A stretch of 64,000 bases of DNA, from assembly GCF_000714435.1 (NCBI RefSeq), contig NZ_JJMW01000013.1, forward strand, positions 54,256-118,255, written 5' to 3'. Below, one piece after another: positions 1 to 9,422 of the stretch. How positions within the stretch are numbered: the first letter of the stretch is position 1; the number at the start of each line of letters is the position of its first letter. Below the pieces are notes generated by a model that saw nothing but the letters and a program-made list of their open reading frames with translations, had not been told where the DNA came from and ran no database searches. The stretch is from Exiguobacterium alkaliphilum 12/1. GTDB lineage: Bacteria; Bacillota; Bacilli; Exiguobacteriales; Exiguobacteriaceae. The translations under genes were made by a program, and so were the position numbers.

Positions 1-1
1 C

Positions 2-889
<888 letters not shown>

Positions 890-917
890 GACCTACGCGG
901 AAGGGGGAAACTAGACG

Positions 918-1328
918 ATGAATACTCTTCACGTCAACGTCGTCACCCCGGATGGCGCAGCTTACGAGGGCGAGGCGCGGATGGTGATCGCCAAATCGGT
1001 GACCGGTGAAATCGGTATCTTACCGAAACACATCCCGATGGTGACTCCGCTCGACATCTCGATCCTCAAACTGCGCCACGAAGATGGTGGACGCACGCTG
1101 ATCGCACTCAGCGGCGGTTTCATGGAAGTTCGTCCCGATACGGTGACGATCTTAGCTGAAACAGCCGAAATGGCGGACAAAATCGACTATGACCGTGCTT
1201 CTGCGGCAAAAGTTCGGGCCGAGCGTCGTCTTCAAGACACGAAAATCTCGGAAATCGAATTCCGCCGTGCGGAGCTCGCGCTCAAAAAGGCGATCAACCG
1301 CTTGAGCATTCGCGATATGAAAGACTGA
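918..1328 (+). CDS. atpC: F1 ATP synthase epsilon subunit
   Basis: 136-residue epsilon subunit of the F1 central stalk, which couples rotation to catalysis and can inhibit ATP hydrolysis. The N-terminal beta-sandwich begins [17 protein letters not shown] and has the [16 protein letters not shown] motif; the C-terminal helical hairpin is rich in Ala, Arg and Glu ([13 protein letters not shown]). Length is normal for the family. A strong AAGGGGG ribosome site sits 8-9 bases before the ATG, and it is the last gene of the atp operon: a terminator follows within 10 bases. Confidence 0.98.
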   Translation: MNTLHVNVVTPDGAAYEGEARMVIAKSVTGEIGILPKHIPMVTPLDISILKLRHEDGGRTLIALSGGFMEVRPDTVTILAETAEMADKIDYDRASAAKVRAERRLQDTKISEIEFRRAELALKKAINRLSIRDMKD

Positions 1329-1333
1329 TTGCT

Positions 1334-1365
1334 TAACCTTCTCACTTCGGTGGGGAGGTTTTTTT
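1334..1365 (+). terminator. Rho-independent terminator of the atp operon
   Basis: Inverted repeat AACCTTCTCAC / GTGGGGAGGTT around a TTCG tetraloop, followed by seven T. It lies directly after atpC. Confidence 0.93.
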
Positions 1366-1421
1366 GTCGTGTTCCTTCATTATAATAGGTCTAAAGTCTC
1401 GACGGGATTTGGGAAAAGCAG

Positions 1422-1449
1422 TAAACAAGCGGACGGCTCATGCCGATAA
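1422..1449 (+). promoter_or_regulatory. Sigma-D (motility-type) promoter of the EAL-HDOD gene
   Basis: TAAA at 1422-1425, 16 bp spacer, then GCCGATAA at 1442-1449. This fits the sigma-D/FliA consensus of flagellar and chemotaxis genes (TAAA, 14-16 bp, GCCGATAW). The ATG of the downstream gene is 34 bases past the -10. A sigma-A-like TATAAT also occurs at about 1380 without a good -35. Confidence 0.7.
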
Positions 1450-1483
1450 TAAAGACGGGACTAAACAAAAGGAGAGCAAAGGG

Positions 1484-2674
1484 ATGAAAGTTTACGTTGC
1501 GCGACAACCGATCTTTGATCAGAAATTACGCGTCTGCGGTTATGAACTGTTGTACCGCCGCAGCGAGAAGAATATATTCGAACACGTCGACGACGCGTTA
1601 GCGACCGCCGACGTGATTCATAACGCCTACCTCGTCTTCAACTTTCGGGAGTTGACCGAGGGGACGCGGGCGTTCATCAACTTCCCGCAAAACTTGATTG
1701 AAGGCGAAGTGCCGGCCTTATTGCCGCGCCAGTCGCTCGTCGTCGAAGTGCTCGAACACGTCGAACCGACCGAGAAAGTGCTCGCCGCACTGCGCTCCCT
1801 CCGCCGAAAGGGCTACACGATCGCGCTCGACGACTTCGTGTTCGAGGAGAAGTACCGGCCCTTGATCGGTCTCGCTGACATCATCAAAATCGATTATCAG
1901 GCGACGCCCGTCGAGCAACAGAAGCGGCTCATCGACGCCCTCGGCCATCGCGTCGAATTTTTAGCCGAGAAAATCGAGACGCCGCTCGAGTACGAGACGG
2001 CGAAGCAGCTCGGCTATAAGATGTTTCAAGGCTACTTCTTCAGCAAGCCGACCGTCGTCCATGGCGCCGAGGTGCACCCGCTCCGGCACACGCTCGTCGA
2101 AGTGTTGAAGGAACTTGACTGTCCCGAGCCGAATTTCCGTCGGATTGCCGGTTTGATTGAGCGAAGCGTCGATTTGTCATACAAGATGCTGCGTTCGGTC
2201 AACACGGTATACCAGAAAGGACGGCACACGATTCAGTCGATTGAACAGGCCGTCGCCCGCATCGGTCTCGATGAGTTGCGGCGCTGGTCGTACTTGATGC
2301 TCTTACGGGAGATGCAGACGTCTGAGTCGAAAGAATTGATTAAACAAAGCGTCATCCGCGGGAAGATGATGGAGTTGATCGCGGCCGATTCGACGCCTGA
2401 GGTGAAACCGTTCGATGCGTTCATCACGGGCATCTTCTCATCGCTCGACGTCATCTTGGACGAGACGATGACGTCTCTCGTATCGGAACTCCCGGTCGAA
2501 CCGGTCGTCAAAGAGGCGCTCCTCGGGAAACGGAACGCGCTCCGTGGGTTGCTCGAGGCGGTGACGGCGTATGAACATTTGACGGTGCCGGTCGATGAGT
2601 CGGCGCCGGACTGGTCGCCTTACTATATCCAGGCGATTCGCTGGGCCCAAACGTTCGACGAAAAAAGTGAATAA
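1484..2674 (+). CDS. EAL-HDOD signalling protein (YuxH-like)
   Basis: 396-residue cytoplasmic regulator made of an N-terminal EAL-type domain (about residues 1-200, starting VYVARQPIFDQKLRVCGYELLYR) and a C-terminal HDOD domain (about 205-390). In this family the EAL half is usually degenerate and does not hydrolyse c-di-GMP; here the signature reads VVEVLEH instead of EAL plus full metal ligands, so a catalytic role is unlikely. The ATG at 1484 is preferred over an upstream in-frame start at 1364 because AAAGGAGAGCAAAGGG stands right before it and 1364 lies in the atpC terminator. The preceding sigma-D promoter suggests expression with motility genes. The gene separates atpC from the DUF1146 gene, which are closer in Bacillus. 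Confidence 0.88.
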   Translation: MKVYVARQPIFDQKLRVCGYELLYRRSEKNIFEHVDDALATADVIHNAYLVFNFRELTEGTRAFINFPQNLIEGEVPALLPRQSLVVEVLEHVEPTEKVLAALRSLRRKGYTIALDDFVFEEKYRPLIGLADIIKIDYQATPVEQQKRLIDALGHRVEFLAEKIETPLEYETAKQLGYKMFQGYFFSKPTVVHGAEVHPLRHTLVEVLKELDCPEPNFRRIAGLIERSVDLSYKMLRSVNTVYQKGRHTIQSIEQAVARIGLDELRRWSYLMLLREMQTSESKELIKQSVIRGKMMELIAADSTPEVKPFDAFITGIFSSLDVILDETMTSLVSELPVEPVVKEALLGKRNALRGLLEAVTAYEHLTVPVDESAPDWSPYYIQAIRWAQTFDEKSE

Positions 2675-2690
2675 TGTTTGAAATATCGAA

Positions 2691-2738
2691 GGGACGTCAA
2701 TTACTGTAGTAAGGCTACACGCCGATGACGTCCCTTTT
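2691..2738 (+). terminator. Terminator after the EAL-HDOD gene
   Basis: GGGACGTCA (2691-2699) pairs with TGACGTCCC (2725-2733) and is followed by five T. The 25-base loop holds a second small inverted repeat, CTGTAG/CTACA-like. Confidence 0.85.
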
Positions 2739-2877
2739 TGTATGCGGTTTAAATGAGAAAGCGAGCTGATTCAATGAAACGAACCGAATCGTCCCGTTGA
2801 GGCTAAGTCTTTTTTTCTCTGTCGCGACATGCTATGATTAAAAATGGTACGAATTTTTGAAAAGAGGGGAATCGTCG

Positions 2878-3096
2878 ATGCTAAACACCGTATTATCGCT
2901 CGTCATTTATATCGTAGCGATTTACGTCGCGTGGTGGGCACTCATGCCAGTCAAATGGGACAAAGTGCTCAATCAAGTGAGGAGCCCGCAGGCAGCCGTC
3001 TTGCGCGTTCTCGTGGCCGTCGTCTTCGGTTCACTCATCGCCCAGTTCTTTTTGGAGTATATCCGATTGGCCCAGGCACTCGCACCATTACAGTGA
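2878..3096 (+). CDS. ywzB: DUF1146 small membrane protein (YwzB family)
   Basis: 72-residue protein with two predicted membrane helices (about residues 4-24 and 43-65) around a short loop with the MPVKWDKVL segment typical of DUF1146/YwzB. Function unknown. The gene lies between the atp operon and murA in Bacillus as well, which supports the assignment. The start at 2878 follows AAAGAGGGG at a good distance; an earlier in-frame ATG at 2857 lacks a ribosome site. No terminator is obvious after it, but a separate promoter for murA follows. Confidence 0.85.
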   Translation: MLNTVLSLVIYIVAIYVAWWALMPVKWDKVLNQVRSPQAAVLRVLVAVVFGSLIAQFFLEYIRLAQALAPLQ

Positions 3097-3117
3097 TGTT
3101 TAAAACCATTAACAAAC

Positions 3118-3146
3118 TGTAATCCTGCTGTAACGATTCCTATATG
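3118..3146 (+). promoter_or_regulatory. Candidate WalR box overlapping a murA promoter
   Basis: TGTAAT (3118-3123), 5 bases, TGTAAC (3129-3134): an exact match to the WalR/YycF consensus TGTWAH-N5-TGTWAH. A TATATG -10 at 3141-3146 stands 17 bp after the first half-site, so the box would cover the -35 and spacer. The rest of 3147-3341 is a long leader with an inverted repeat TTCATCAG/CTGATGAA but no gene. Confidence 0.5.
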
Positions 3147-3341
3147 TTTATCGTGTAGGATAAACTCGTCTGACATGCCGTTTTTCATCAGATTATTTTA
3201 TTGCTATTATTCTTGATTCAAACCTGATGAAGGACGTCACGTTTCACAAACCATCATAGCAATCGACATAACCACATCCGGAAGTTGCGGATATCGACGT
3301 ATAGAACACAAAATTAACGAAGTTGGAGGACAAAGAGAGAT

Positions 3342-4644
3342 ATGAAGGATTTGATTGTAGTCCGTGGAGGACGTAAATTGTCAGGTACTGTGCGTGTAGA
3401 AGGAGCAAAAAACGCCGTACTCAAAACATTGGTTGCCACTCTATTGGCGAGCGAAGGAAAATCGGTACTTCAAAACGTACCACGTCTCGCCGACGTATAC
3501 ACGATTAACAAAGTACTACGCCACCTCGGTGCAGAGGTCGCATTCGATGAAGCGAACAACGAAGTCACAGTCGACGCCTCGGGCACAATCAAAGACGAGG
3601 CACCACTCGAGTACGTTCGCAAGATGCGTGCCTCGATCCTCGTCATGGGTCCTCTTCTCGCTCGTCTCGGTCACGCGCGCGTCGCGATGCCGGGCGGTTG
3701 CTCGATCGGGTCACGTCCGATCGACCTCCACTTGAAAGGGTTCGAAGCGATGGGTGCGAAGACGGTCATCGGCAACGGTTTCGTCGAAGCGTCAGTCGAC
3801 GGTCGCTTGAAAGGCGCGAAGATTTACCTCGACTTCCCATCTGTCGGCGCGACAGAGAACATCATGATGGCGGCGGTCCTCGCTGAAGGCACGACGGTCA
3901 TCGAGAACGTCGCGAAAGAGCCGGAAATCGTCGACCTCGCGAACTTCTTGAACGGTATGGGCGCACACGTCCGCGGTGCCGGTACAGAGACGATTCGCAT
4001 CGAAGGCGTGGAGAAGCTCCACGGTGCCGAGCACTCGATCATCCCGGACCGCATCGAAGCGGGCACGTTCCTCGTCGCAGGCGCCATCACAGGCGGCGAC
4101 ATCGAAGTCATCGGGGCAGAGCGTGAGCACCTTCGCCCGCTCATCTCGAAGATGGAAGAGATGGGTGTTCAGTTCGAAGACACAGCGGAAGGCATGCGCG
4201 TCATCGCGCCGGACGAGTTGAAGCCGGTCGATGTGAAGACGATGCCACACCCTGGTTTCCCGACTGACATCCAAGCACAAATGATGGCGCTCGTTTTAAA
4301 AGCTGGCGGCACATCAGTCATTACGGAAACGGTGTTTGAAAACCGCTTCATGCACGTGGAAGAGTTCCGCCGCATGAACGCAGACATACAAAATCGAAGG
4401 ACGTTCCGCAATCATCAAAGGTGGCGTTCGCCTCCAAGGTGCCGAAGTCGTCTCAACAGACCTTCGCGCCGGTGCAGCACTCGTGCTTGCAGGCCTCATT
4501 GCCGACGAGGAGACTCGTGTCGGCGACTTATATCATATCGACCGTGGCTACGTCGACTTCCACAAGAAACTTCAAGCACTCGGTGCCGACATCGAGCGCA
4601 TCGAAGGGACAGTCGAAGTCGCTGAAGAAATGGTCAACAACTAA
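3342..4644 (+). pseudogene. murA: UDP-GlcNAc enolpyruvyl transferase, frameshifted
   Basis: MurA makes the first committed step of peptidoglycan synthesis (phosphoenolpyruvate to UDP-GlcNAc). Residues 1-348 are normal: GAKNAVLK with the substrate-binding Lys, [12 protein letters not shown] with the active-site Cys, and the [12 protein letters not shown] segment. At about 4388 one extra base (the A of ATACAAAATC where ATCAAAATC is expected) shifts the frame. From there the correct protein continues in the next frame ([19 protein letters not shown], then [14 protein letters not shown] with the conserved Arg, ending VAEEMVNN) to a stop at 4642-4644. Repaired, it would be about 433 residues, full family length. 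As written the frame runs to 4625 in nonsense and loses the C-terminal catalytic part. It may be a real mutation, tolerated only if a second murA exists, or a sequencing error. Confidence 0.9.
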
Positions 4645-4659
4645 TTAATAGACTCATAG

Positions 4660-4687
4660 GAGCGAGGAGATTCTTCTCGCTCTTTTC
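4660..4687 (+). terminator. Terminator after murA
   Basis: GAGCGAG / CTCGCTC inverted repeat with a short loop, followed by TTTTC. Confidence 0.75.
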
Positions 4688-4719
4688 AATGAAGTAATGA
4701 ACGGAGGAACCTATACATC

Positions 4720-5706
4720 ATGTTTTCAAAAGATATCGGGATTGATTTAGGAACAGCAAACGTCGTCATCCACGTCAAAGGCCGCGGCATCGTCCTTGAC
4801 GAGCCATCAGTCGTCGCCATCAAACGCTCGACGGGGAAAGTTCTCGCCGTCGGCACAGAAGCGTACGAGATGGTCGGTCGTACACCAGGTGACATCGTCG
4901 CCATCCGTCCACTCCGTGACGGCGTCATCGCCGATTTCGCGACAACGGAAGAAATGCTCCGTCACTTCGTCGAAAAGATTCAAGTACGCGGTTTCTTCGG
5001 TGGGATTCGCATGCTCATCTGTACGCCGGCGAACGTGACGCCGGTCGAAGCGAAAGCGATTCGGGAAGCCGCTGAAAAAGCGGGCGCCAAAGAAGTGTTC
5101 CTCGCCGTAGAACCGAAAGCGGCAGCCGTCGGTTCGGGCATGGACATTTGGAAGCCGGTCGGCCACATGATCGTCGACATCGGTGGCGGGACGACGGACG
5201 TCGCGATTCTGTCGATGGGTGACATCGTTTGCGGTGAGACAATCAAAATCGCCGGTGATCGTTTTGATACGGATATCCTCCGTGCCATCAAAGACAAGCA
5301 CAAACTCATCATCGGGGAACGGACGGCCGAGCAGATCAAGAAAGAGATCGCGACCGTCTTCCCAGGTGGACGCAACGAGACGATGGACATCCGTGGACGC
5401 GACATGGTACGTGGATTGCCGCGTACGGTGACGATCACGTCAGAAGAACTCCGTGAGGCGATGGCCGAATCGGCAAACGAAATCGTCGAGGCGACGAAGC
5501 GCGTCCTCGAACAGACGCCGCCGGAACTCGCGGCCGACATCATCGATCGCGGCATCATCATGACAGGGGGCGGCTCGCTCCTGCACGGCATCGATCAGCT
5601 CGTCGCCGAGCGTGTCGGATTGCCGGTCATGATCGCCGAAGAGCCGACGCTCAGCGTCGCACACGGCACGGGCATCATGCTCGAACATTTGGATCGTTTG
5701 AAGTAA
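4720..5706 (+). CDS. mbl: MreB-family actin homologue Mbl
   Basis: 328-residue bacterial actin that forms membrane-bound filaments guiding lateral cell-wall synthesis. Actin-fold phosphate loops are clear: IGIDLGTANVVIHVKGRGIV at the N-terminus, MIVDIGGGTTDVAILSMG in the middle and GIIMTGGGSLLHGIDQL near the C-terminus. The short N-terminus and the position upstream of flhO/flhP-type genes favour Mbl over MreB or MreBH. It has its own ribosome site (GGAGG, 4701-4705) and lies between terminators, so it is probably transcribed alone. Confidence 0.95.
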   Translation: MFSKDIGIDLGTANVVIHVKGRGIVLDEPSVVAIKRSTGKVLAVGTEAYEMVGRTPGDIVAIRPLRDGVIADFATTEEMLRHFVEKIQVRGFFGGIRMLICTPANVTPVEAKAIREAAEKAGAKEVFLAVEPKAAAVGSGMDIWKPVGHMIVDIGGGTTDVAILSMGDIVCGETIKIAGDRFDTDILRAIKDKHKLIIGERTAEQIKKEIATVFPGGRNETMDIRGRDMVRGLPRTVTITSEELREAMAESANEIVEATKRVLEQTPPELAADIIDRGIIMTGGGSLLHGIDQLVAERVGLPVMIAEEPTLSVAHGTGIMLEHLDRLK

Positions 5707-5711
5707 ACCGT

Positions 5712-5748
5712 AACCTGATTCACGCCTCTGCGCGCGAATCAGGTTTTT
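5712..5748 (+). terminator. Terminator after mbl
   Basis: AACCTGATTC / GAATCAGGTT inverted repeat with an inner CGC/GCG, followed by TTTTT. Confidence 0.88.
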
Positions 5749-5866
5749 CATTTCCTGGGAAAATGTCTGATACACTAGATTTATCAAAAGGAGAGAGGGG
5801 AATCGTCATGGCACCGATTTGTGAATGAATGAGGGATCTAAAATCAGAACGAATCGGAGGAACATC

Positions 5867-6625
5867 ATGCGACCACTCACATTAATCACCGGTGTCAGCC
5901 GCGACAAAGGCATCGGCGCGGCAATCGCCAGAAAGCTTGCGAAAGAAGGACACGACCTCTATCTCACGCACTGGACCCCGTTTGACGGGACGGACGGGGT
6001 CGGGGCAGAGCCAGATTTCATTCATCAGTTTGTCGATGAGTTACAGACCTTAGGCGCACGTGTGGCCCATGAGGCGTACGATTTGGCGTCAGGTGACGCA
6101 GAAGGGTTGCTCGACCGGATCGAGGCTACACTCGGTGTGCCGAGTCGTCTCATCAACAATGCGACGTTCGAGCGCCACGTAAACGTCGACTCATTTACGA
6201 CCGAGACGCTGCGCGCGCACTACCTCGTCAACAATGAGGGGACGCTCGGGCTCACGTTCGCCTTCATCGAGCGATATAAACGAGCCGGGCTAAACGACGG
6301 ACGAATCTTGTTCATGGTGTCGGGTGGACCGGACGCGAACAATCTCGCCTACATCGCGACGAAAGGGGCGCTCATCGCCATCACACCGGCACTCGCGAAC
6401 GGGACCGGGCGCTACGGGATCTCGGTGAACGCCCTCGACCCGGGACCGACCGACTCGGGCTGGATTGATGACACGTTACACGATCATCTCGTCCCGTTCT
6501 TCCCGCACGGACGCGTCGGTACGCCGGAAGATACGGCCCGCTTCGTCGCGTTCTTGATGGGACCGGACGGGGCGTGGGTCAACGGTCAACATTTGCACGT
6601 CGACGGGGGCTTTACCGGACGATGA
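5867..6625 (+). CDS. Short-chain dehydrogenase/reductase
   Basis: 252-residue classical SDR oxidoreductase using NAD(P)H. It has the nucleotide-binding motif TGVSRDKGIG near residue 8, an NNAT motif (INNATFER), the catalytic Ser in FMVSGG, and the YIATKGAL motif with catalytic Tyr and Lys. The cofactor loop is unusual in carrying RDK between the glycines. C-terminal PDGAWVNGQHLHVDGGF is typical of FabG-like members. Substrate unknown. The start at 5867 follows CGGAGGAA; an in-frame ATG at 5825 has no ribosome site. It is the first gene of a block inserted between mbl and flhO. Confidence 0.88.
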   Translation: MRPLTLITGVSRDKGIGAAIARKLAKEGHDLYLTHWTPFDGTDGVGAEPDFIHQFVDELQTLGARVAHEAYDLASGDAEGLLDRIEATLGVPSRLINNATFERHVNVDSFTTETLRAHYLVNNEGTLGLTFAFIERYKRAGLNDGRILFMVSGGPDANNLAYIATKGALIAITPALANGTGRYGISVNALDPGPTDSGWIDDTLHDHLVPFFPHGRVGTPEDTARFVAFLMGPDGAWVNGQHLHVDGGFTGR

Positions 6626-6629
6626 AAAA

Positions 6630-6663
6630 GCGCTTCTCCAGATGCATTGGAGAAGCGCCTTTT
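6630..6663. terminator. Bidirectional terminator
   Basis: GCGCTTCTCCA (6630-6640) / TGGAGAAGCGC (6648-6658), with A-run before and T-run after, between the convergent dehydrogenase and response-regulator genes. Confidence 0.93.
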
Positions 6664-7442
6664 CAGTGCCACGTATAGTCTTTGTCGACGAAGAGGCGAC
6701 CGGCCACCTCTTCTTTTGGCATCGGTTTCGGGTCGGCATCGAGCCATGCGTAGTAATCACATGTGCACGCCTCATCGAGACGGAGCGAGTACCCGTTGTT
6801 AATCGTTTGGACCGAGATGCTCAAGTTGTAATCGGCGAGCGTCTTCTTCAAGCGATAGACGAGATTGTAGACGTTATGGAGCGCGCGCTGCGGCTCGTCA
6901 ATCTCTGGGTAGAGTGTCTCAGCGATGAGCCATTTGTTGACGACCTTATCACGATGATAAATCAAGTAAGCGAACAACTCTTCGGTCTTTTGCGTCGGCC
7001 ACTTGACGAGGTCGCCGTCCTGCGTGTTGACGGAGAAATGGTCGAGGCACTGAATCGTGCACGTCCGGTGCCGCTCTGAATGTAAAATCGACTCATACCG
7101 CTTCATGACGCGCGGCATCAACGCATGAATCTGATCTTCCGTGATCGGCTTCAACAAATAATGCGTCGCCTGTAATTCGAACGCCTCGACCGCATACTGG
7201 CTATGCGCCGTCGTGAAGACGACTTGTGTCGTCTTCGGCAACTGTTTCGCAAGTTCGACACCAGACATATGCGGCATCTCGATATCGAGAAACACAAGGT
7301 CGACGTCTTGGTTGTTTAAAAAAGTGAGGGCTTCTTTCGGGTCGTGGAACGAGCCCATCCATTTCAAGTTCGGCTCCGTTTGGACGATGCGTTCCATCAT
7401 CCGCAATAAGTGCTGTTCATCTTCAATCAAGATCGTGCGCAT
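6663..7442 (-). CDS. Response regulator with SAPR-like winged-helix output
   Basis: 259-residue two-component regulator. Residues 1-120 are a receiver domain: acidic pair in LIEDE, phospho-acceptor Asp in LVFLDIEMPHMSG, and the Lys in YLLKPITE. The rest is a winged-helix output of the SAPR/SARP kind (VVNKWLIAETLYPEIDEPQRAL, then GYSLRLDE), not a LytTR domain, although the partner kinase is of the LytS-like type. The bacterial transcriptional activation (BTAD) domain usual in SAPR proteins is missing; only about 30 residues follow the wing. The start overlaps the kinase gene by 20 bases, so the two are probably translationally coupled. Confidence 0.85.
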   Translation of the reverse strand: MRTILIEDEQHLLRMMERIVQTEPNLKWMGSFHDPKEALTFLNNQDVDLVFLDIEMPHMSGVELAKQLPKTTQVVFTTAHSQYAVEAFELQATHYLLKPITEDQIHALMPRVMKRYESILHSERHRTCTIQCLDHFSVNTQDGDLVKWPTQKTEELFAYLIYHRDKVVNKWLIAETLYPEIDEPQRALHNVYNLVYRLKKTLADYNLSISVQTINNGYSLRLDEACTCDYYAWLDADPKPMPKEEVAGRLFVDKDYTWH

Positions 7443-9231
7443 TCGGGACGTTCATCCTTTCTCGTTTCGGAAGGCGGATAAGGACGTTCGTGCCGACTCC
7501 GACTTCCGATTGTAGTGTGAATGTGGCATTCGGTACATAGGCGATGCGATTGCGGACGTTCGGGATGCCAATCCCGCTCGTCGGCATGGCCGTTCGTTTC
7601 GGGTCGAAGCCGACACCGTTGTCGGCGATGCGGACCTCAATCGCCGATCCGAGGTCTTGTACCGCTAACATGAGCCGTTTGTTGCCACCTTTTCTCATCA
7701 GACCGTGTCGTAGCGCATTCTCGACGAGCGGCTGGATGAGGAGCGGTGGTACTTCCACGTTGAATAGACTGTCATCGATGTCTTTGATGATGGTGAAGGC
7801 ATCGTTGAATCGGGTCTGCTCGATGGACAGATACGAGTCGATCATCTCGAGTTCTTGCCCGAGTGTGATGTTCGAATCGGTCCGACCGTTCTCGAAGATG
7901 AAGCGGACGTATGTGCTCAAGTGGCTGAGCAGTCGTGCCGCCTCGTTCGGGGCCGTATAACAGAGCGCGATGACGTTCCCGAACGTGTTATAGAGAAAAT
8001 GCGGTTTGATTTGCGCGTTGAAGAACGAGATTTCGCTCTGAGCGGCGAACGTCTGGACTTCTTGCTTTTGCCGCTTGTCGGTCGACAAGTGTACCGGCAA
8101 CAACGTGAACATGAGCACGAAATAAATGAGCGATAAGATGCTCGTGTACGTGTCTTGGTTCGGATGTGGGATCAGAATATTGATCGTCTGTCCGATGTAC
8201 CCGATAATCATCGCCAACGTGAAGATGAGGAACTCGAGCGGGTAGCCCGTCGATTTGCGCTCGAACAGCCAATTGATGTTGAGGCCGGTCCAAAAGAAGG
8301 CGATGAACAAGACGTAAATCCAGGCGGCGTAGTCGAACCAGCCATGCACCGCGTATGGGATGATGATGGCGACAGCACTTAAGACGTAGAGCGGGTATGT
8401 GGCGAGCCGCAAGAACCGTTCGTACGGGACACGTTCGAGCCGGATGGCGAACTCGATGAGCATACAGACGCTGAGCAAGACGGCGATGAGGCTGACTTTA
8501 TGGGCGACGACATAAGCCATCACCGGGATGAATTCAAACACGATTTGGTCGCGGGTCAACAGTGACAAAGCGATCAAGAAAAAGAACCCCGCCCCGTATA
8601 AATAAATCGATTCTTTCCGGTGGAAGACAGAAACGATGGCGTAAAACAGGAAGATCAAGCAGGCGATCAACACGTTCACGAAGTCGTAGCTGAACAGTTC
8701 ATTTTGCAGCGTCAGCATGTTGTTGACTGGACCGATTAACAGACTGTCCTCAAGCCCGGTCGGTCGGCCGGTTGATCCGCTTACTTGCATCGTCAGGCGG
8801 AAGTCGGATGAATGTGGGTCGAGCAGGACTAAATACGCCTGTCTGTCTCCTTGTTTGACGGAAGAATAGACAGGATCTGCCGGTTCGCCATCGATGAGGA
8901 TACGGACGTGTGGATGGTTCTGTGGGACACGGAGTGCATATTGTCCGGGAGGTAACGCAACATCGACCTCATACGTCGCGGTGGCGTGGGGCGTGACATG
9001 GGGGACGTTACGATAAGATTGTCGGTCGACGGCGTCAAGCAGACTCGATTGGAAACGCCACGTTCCGTCGAGCCGGGTGATGTGTTCTGTCACTTGCGAT
9101 TCGGTCAAATCGGCCGAACCCCGGGTGACGGTGGCCGTGCTGTCAATCGTCTGGCCGCGCGTGAGCACTAATCCGCTCGTGATGGCGACGAGAATGATGA
9201 CGAGCATCAGCCCAATATGTTTACGGGTCAT
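7423..9231 (-). CDS. 7TMR-DISM sensor histidine kinase
   Basis: 602-residue membrane sensor kinase. After a signal-anchor helix comes an extracellular beta-rich domain (about residues 40-180; LDGTWRFQSSL, LPPGQYALRVPQ), resembling the carbohydrate-binding-like 7TMR-DISM sensor, then about seven membrane helices (about 195-385). The cytoplasmic part is a His_kinase (PF06580-type) module with QIKPHFLYNT carrying the phospho-His, and an HATPase with LVENALRHG and DNGVGF boxes. ATG at 9231 is chosen because GAAGGGAA precedes it; a longer frame to 9300 starts in the promoter region. It phosphorylates, by inference, the regulator that overlaps its 3' end. Confidence 0.88.
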   Translation of the reverse strand: MTRKHIGLMLVIILVAITSGLVLTRGQTIDSTATVTRGSADLTESQVTEHITRLDGTWRFQSSLLDAVDRQSYRNVPHVTPHATATYEVDVALPPGQYALRVPQNHPHVRILIDGEPADPVYSSVKQGDRQAYLVLLDPHSSDFRLTMQVSGSTGRPTGLEDSLLIGPVNNMLTLQNELFSYDFVNVLIACLIFLFYAIVSVFHRKESIYLYGAGFFFLIALSLLTRDQIVFEFIPVMAYVVAHKVSLIAVLLSVCMLIEFAIRLERVPYERFLRLATYPLYVLSAVAIIIPYAVHGWFDYAAWIYVLFIAFFWTGLNINWLFERKSTGYPLEFLIFTLAMIIGYIGQTINILIPHPNQDTYTSILSLIYFVLMFTLLPVHLSTDKRQKQEVQTFAAQSEISFFNAQIKPHFLYNTFGNVIALCYTAPNEAARLLSHLSTYVRFIFENGRTDSNITLGQELEMIDSYLSIEQTRFNDAFTIIKDIDDSLFNVEVPPLLIQPLVENALRHGLMRKGGNKRLMLAVQDLGSAIEVRIADNGVGFDPKRTAMPTSGIGIPNVRNRIAYVPNATFTLQSEVGVGTNVLIRLPKRERMNVPNAHDLD

Positions 9232-9249
9232 GGGCACATTCCCTTCAGA

Positions 9250-9268
9250 CTTGTGAGTTTCTTGTGAG
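9250..9268 (-). promoter_or_regulatory. Direct repeat upstream of the kinase-regulator operon
   Basis: CTTGTGAG at 9250-9257 and again at 9261-9268, an 11-bp period, just upstream of the kinase ribosome site. SARP/OmpR-type regulators typically bind direct repeats with this period, so it may be the autoregulatory site of the SAPR-like regulator. Confidence 0.4.
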
Positions 9269-9422
9269 AAGACAACGGTATACTTATCACATTCCGTCAA
9301 AAGGCCGAGGCCTGTCTTGAACGGATGTGACGAATGTCACCTAATCGTACACGAAAACGTCCCGTTTGAATAGCGGGAGGCTTGAATAGAGGAGCAAACA
9401 CTTAAAGGGAAGAAGGCGAACC

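Noticed and set aside
4980..5591. Minus-strand open frame of 203 codons opposite mbl
   Set aside because: Shadow of a well-conserved gene; no start signal and low-complexity Ser/Arg/Pro composition.
5786..5810. Similarity between the region before the dehydrogenase and that before the DUF1146 gene (both contain GAGGGGAATCGTC)
   Set aside because: Only 13 bases including a ribosome site are shared, so chance is a sufficient explanation.
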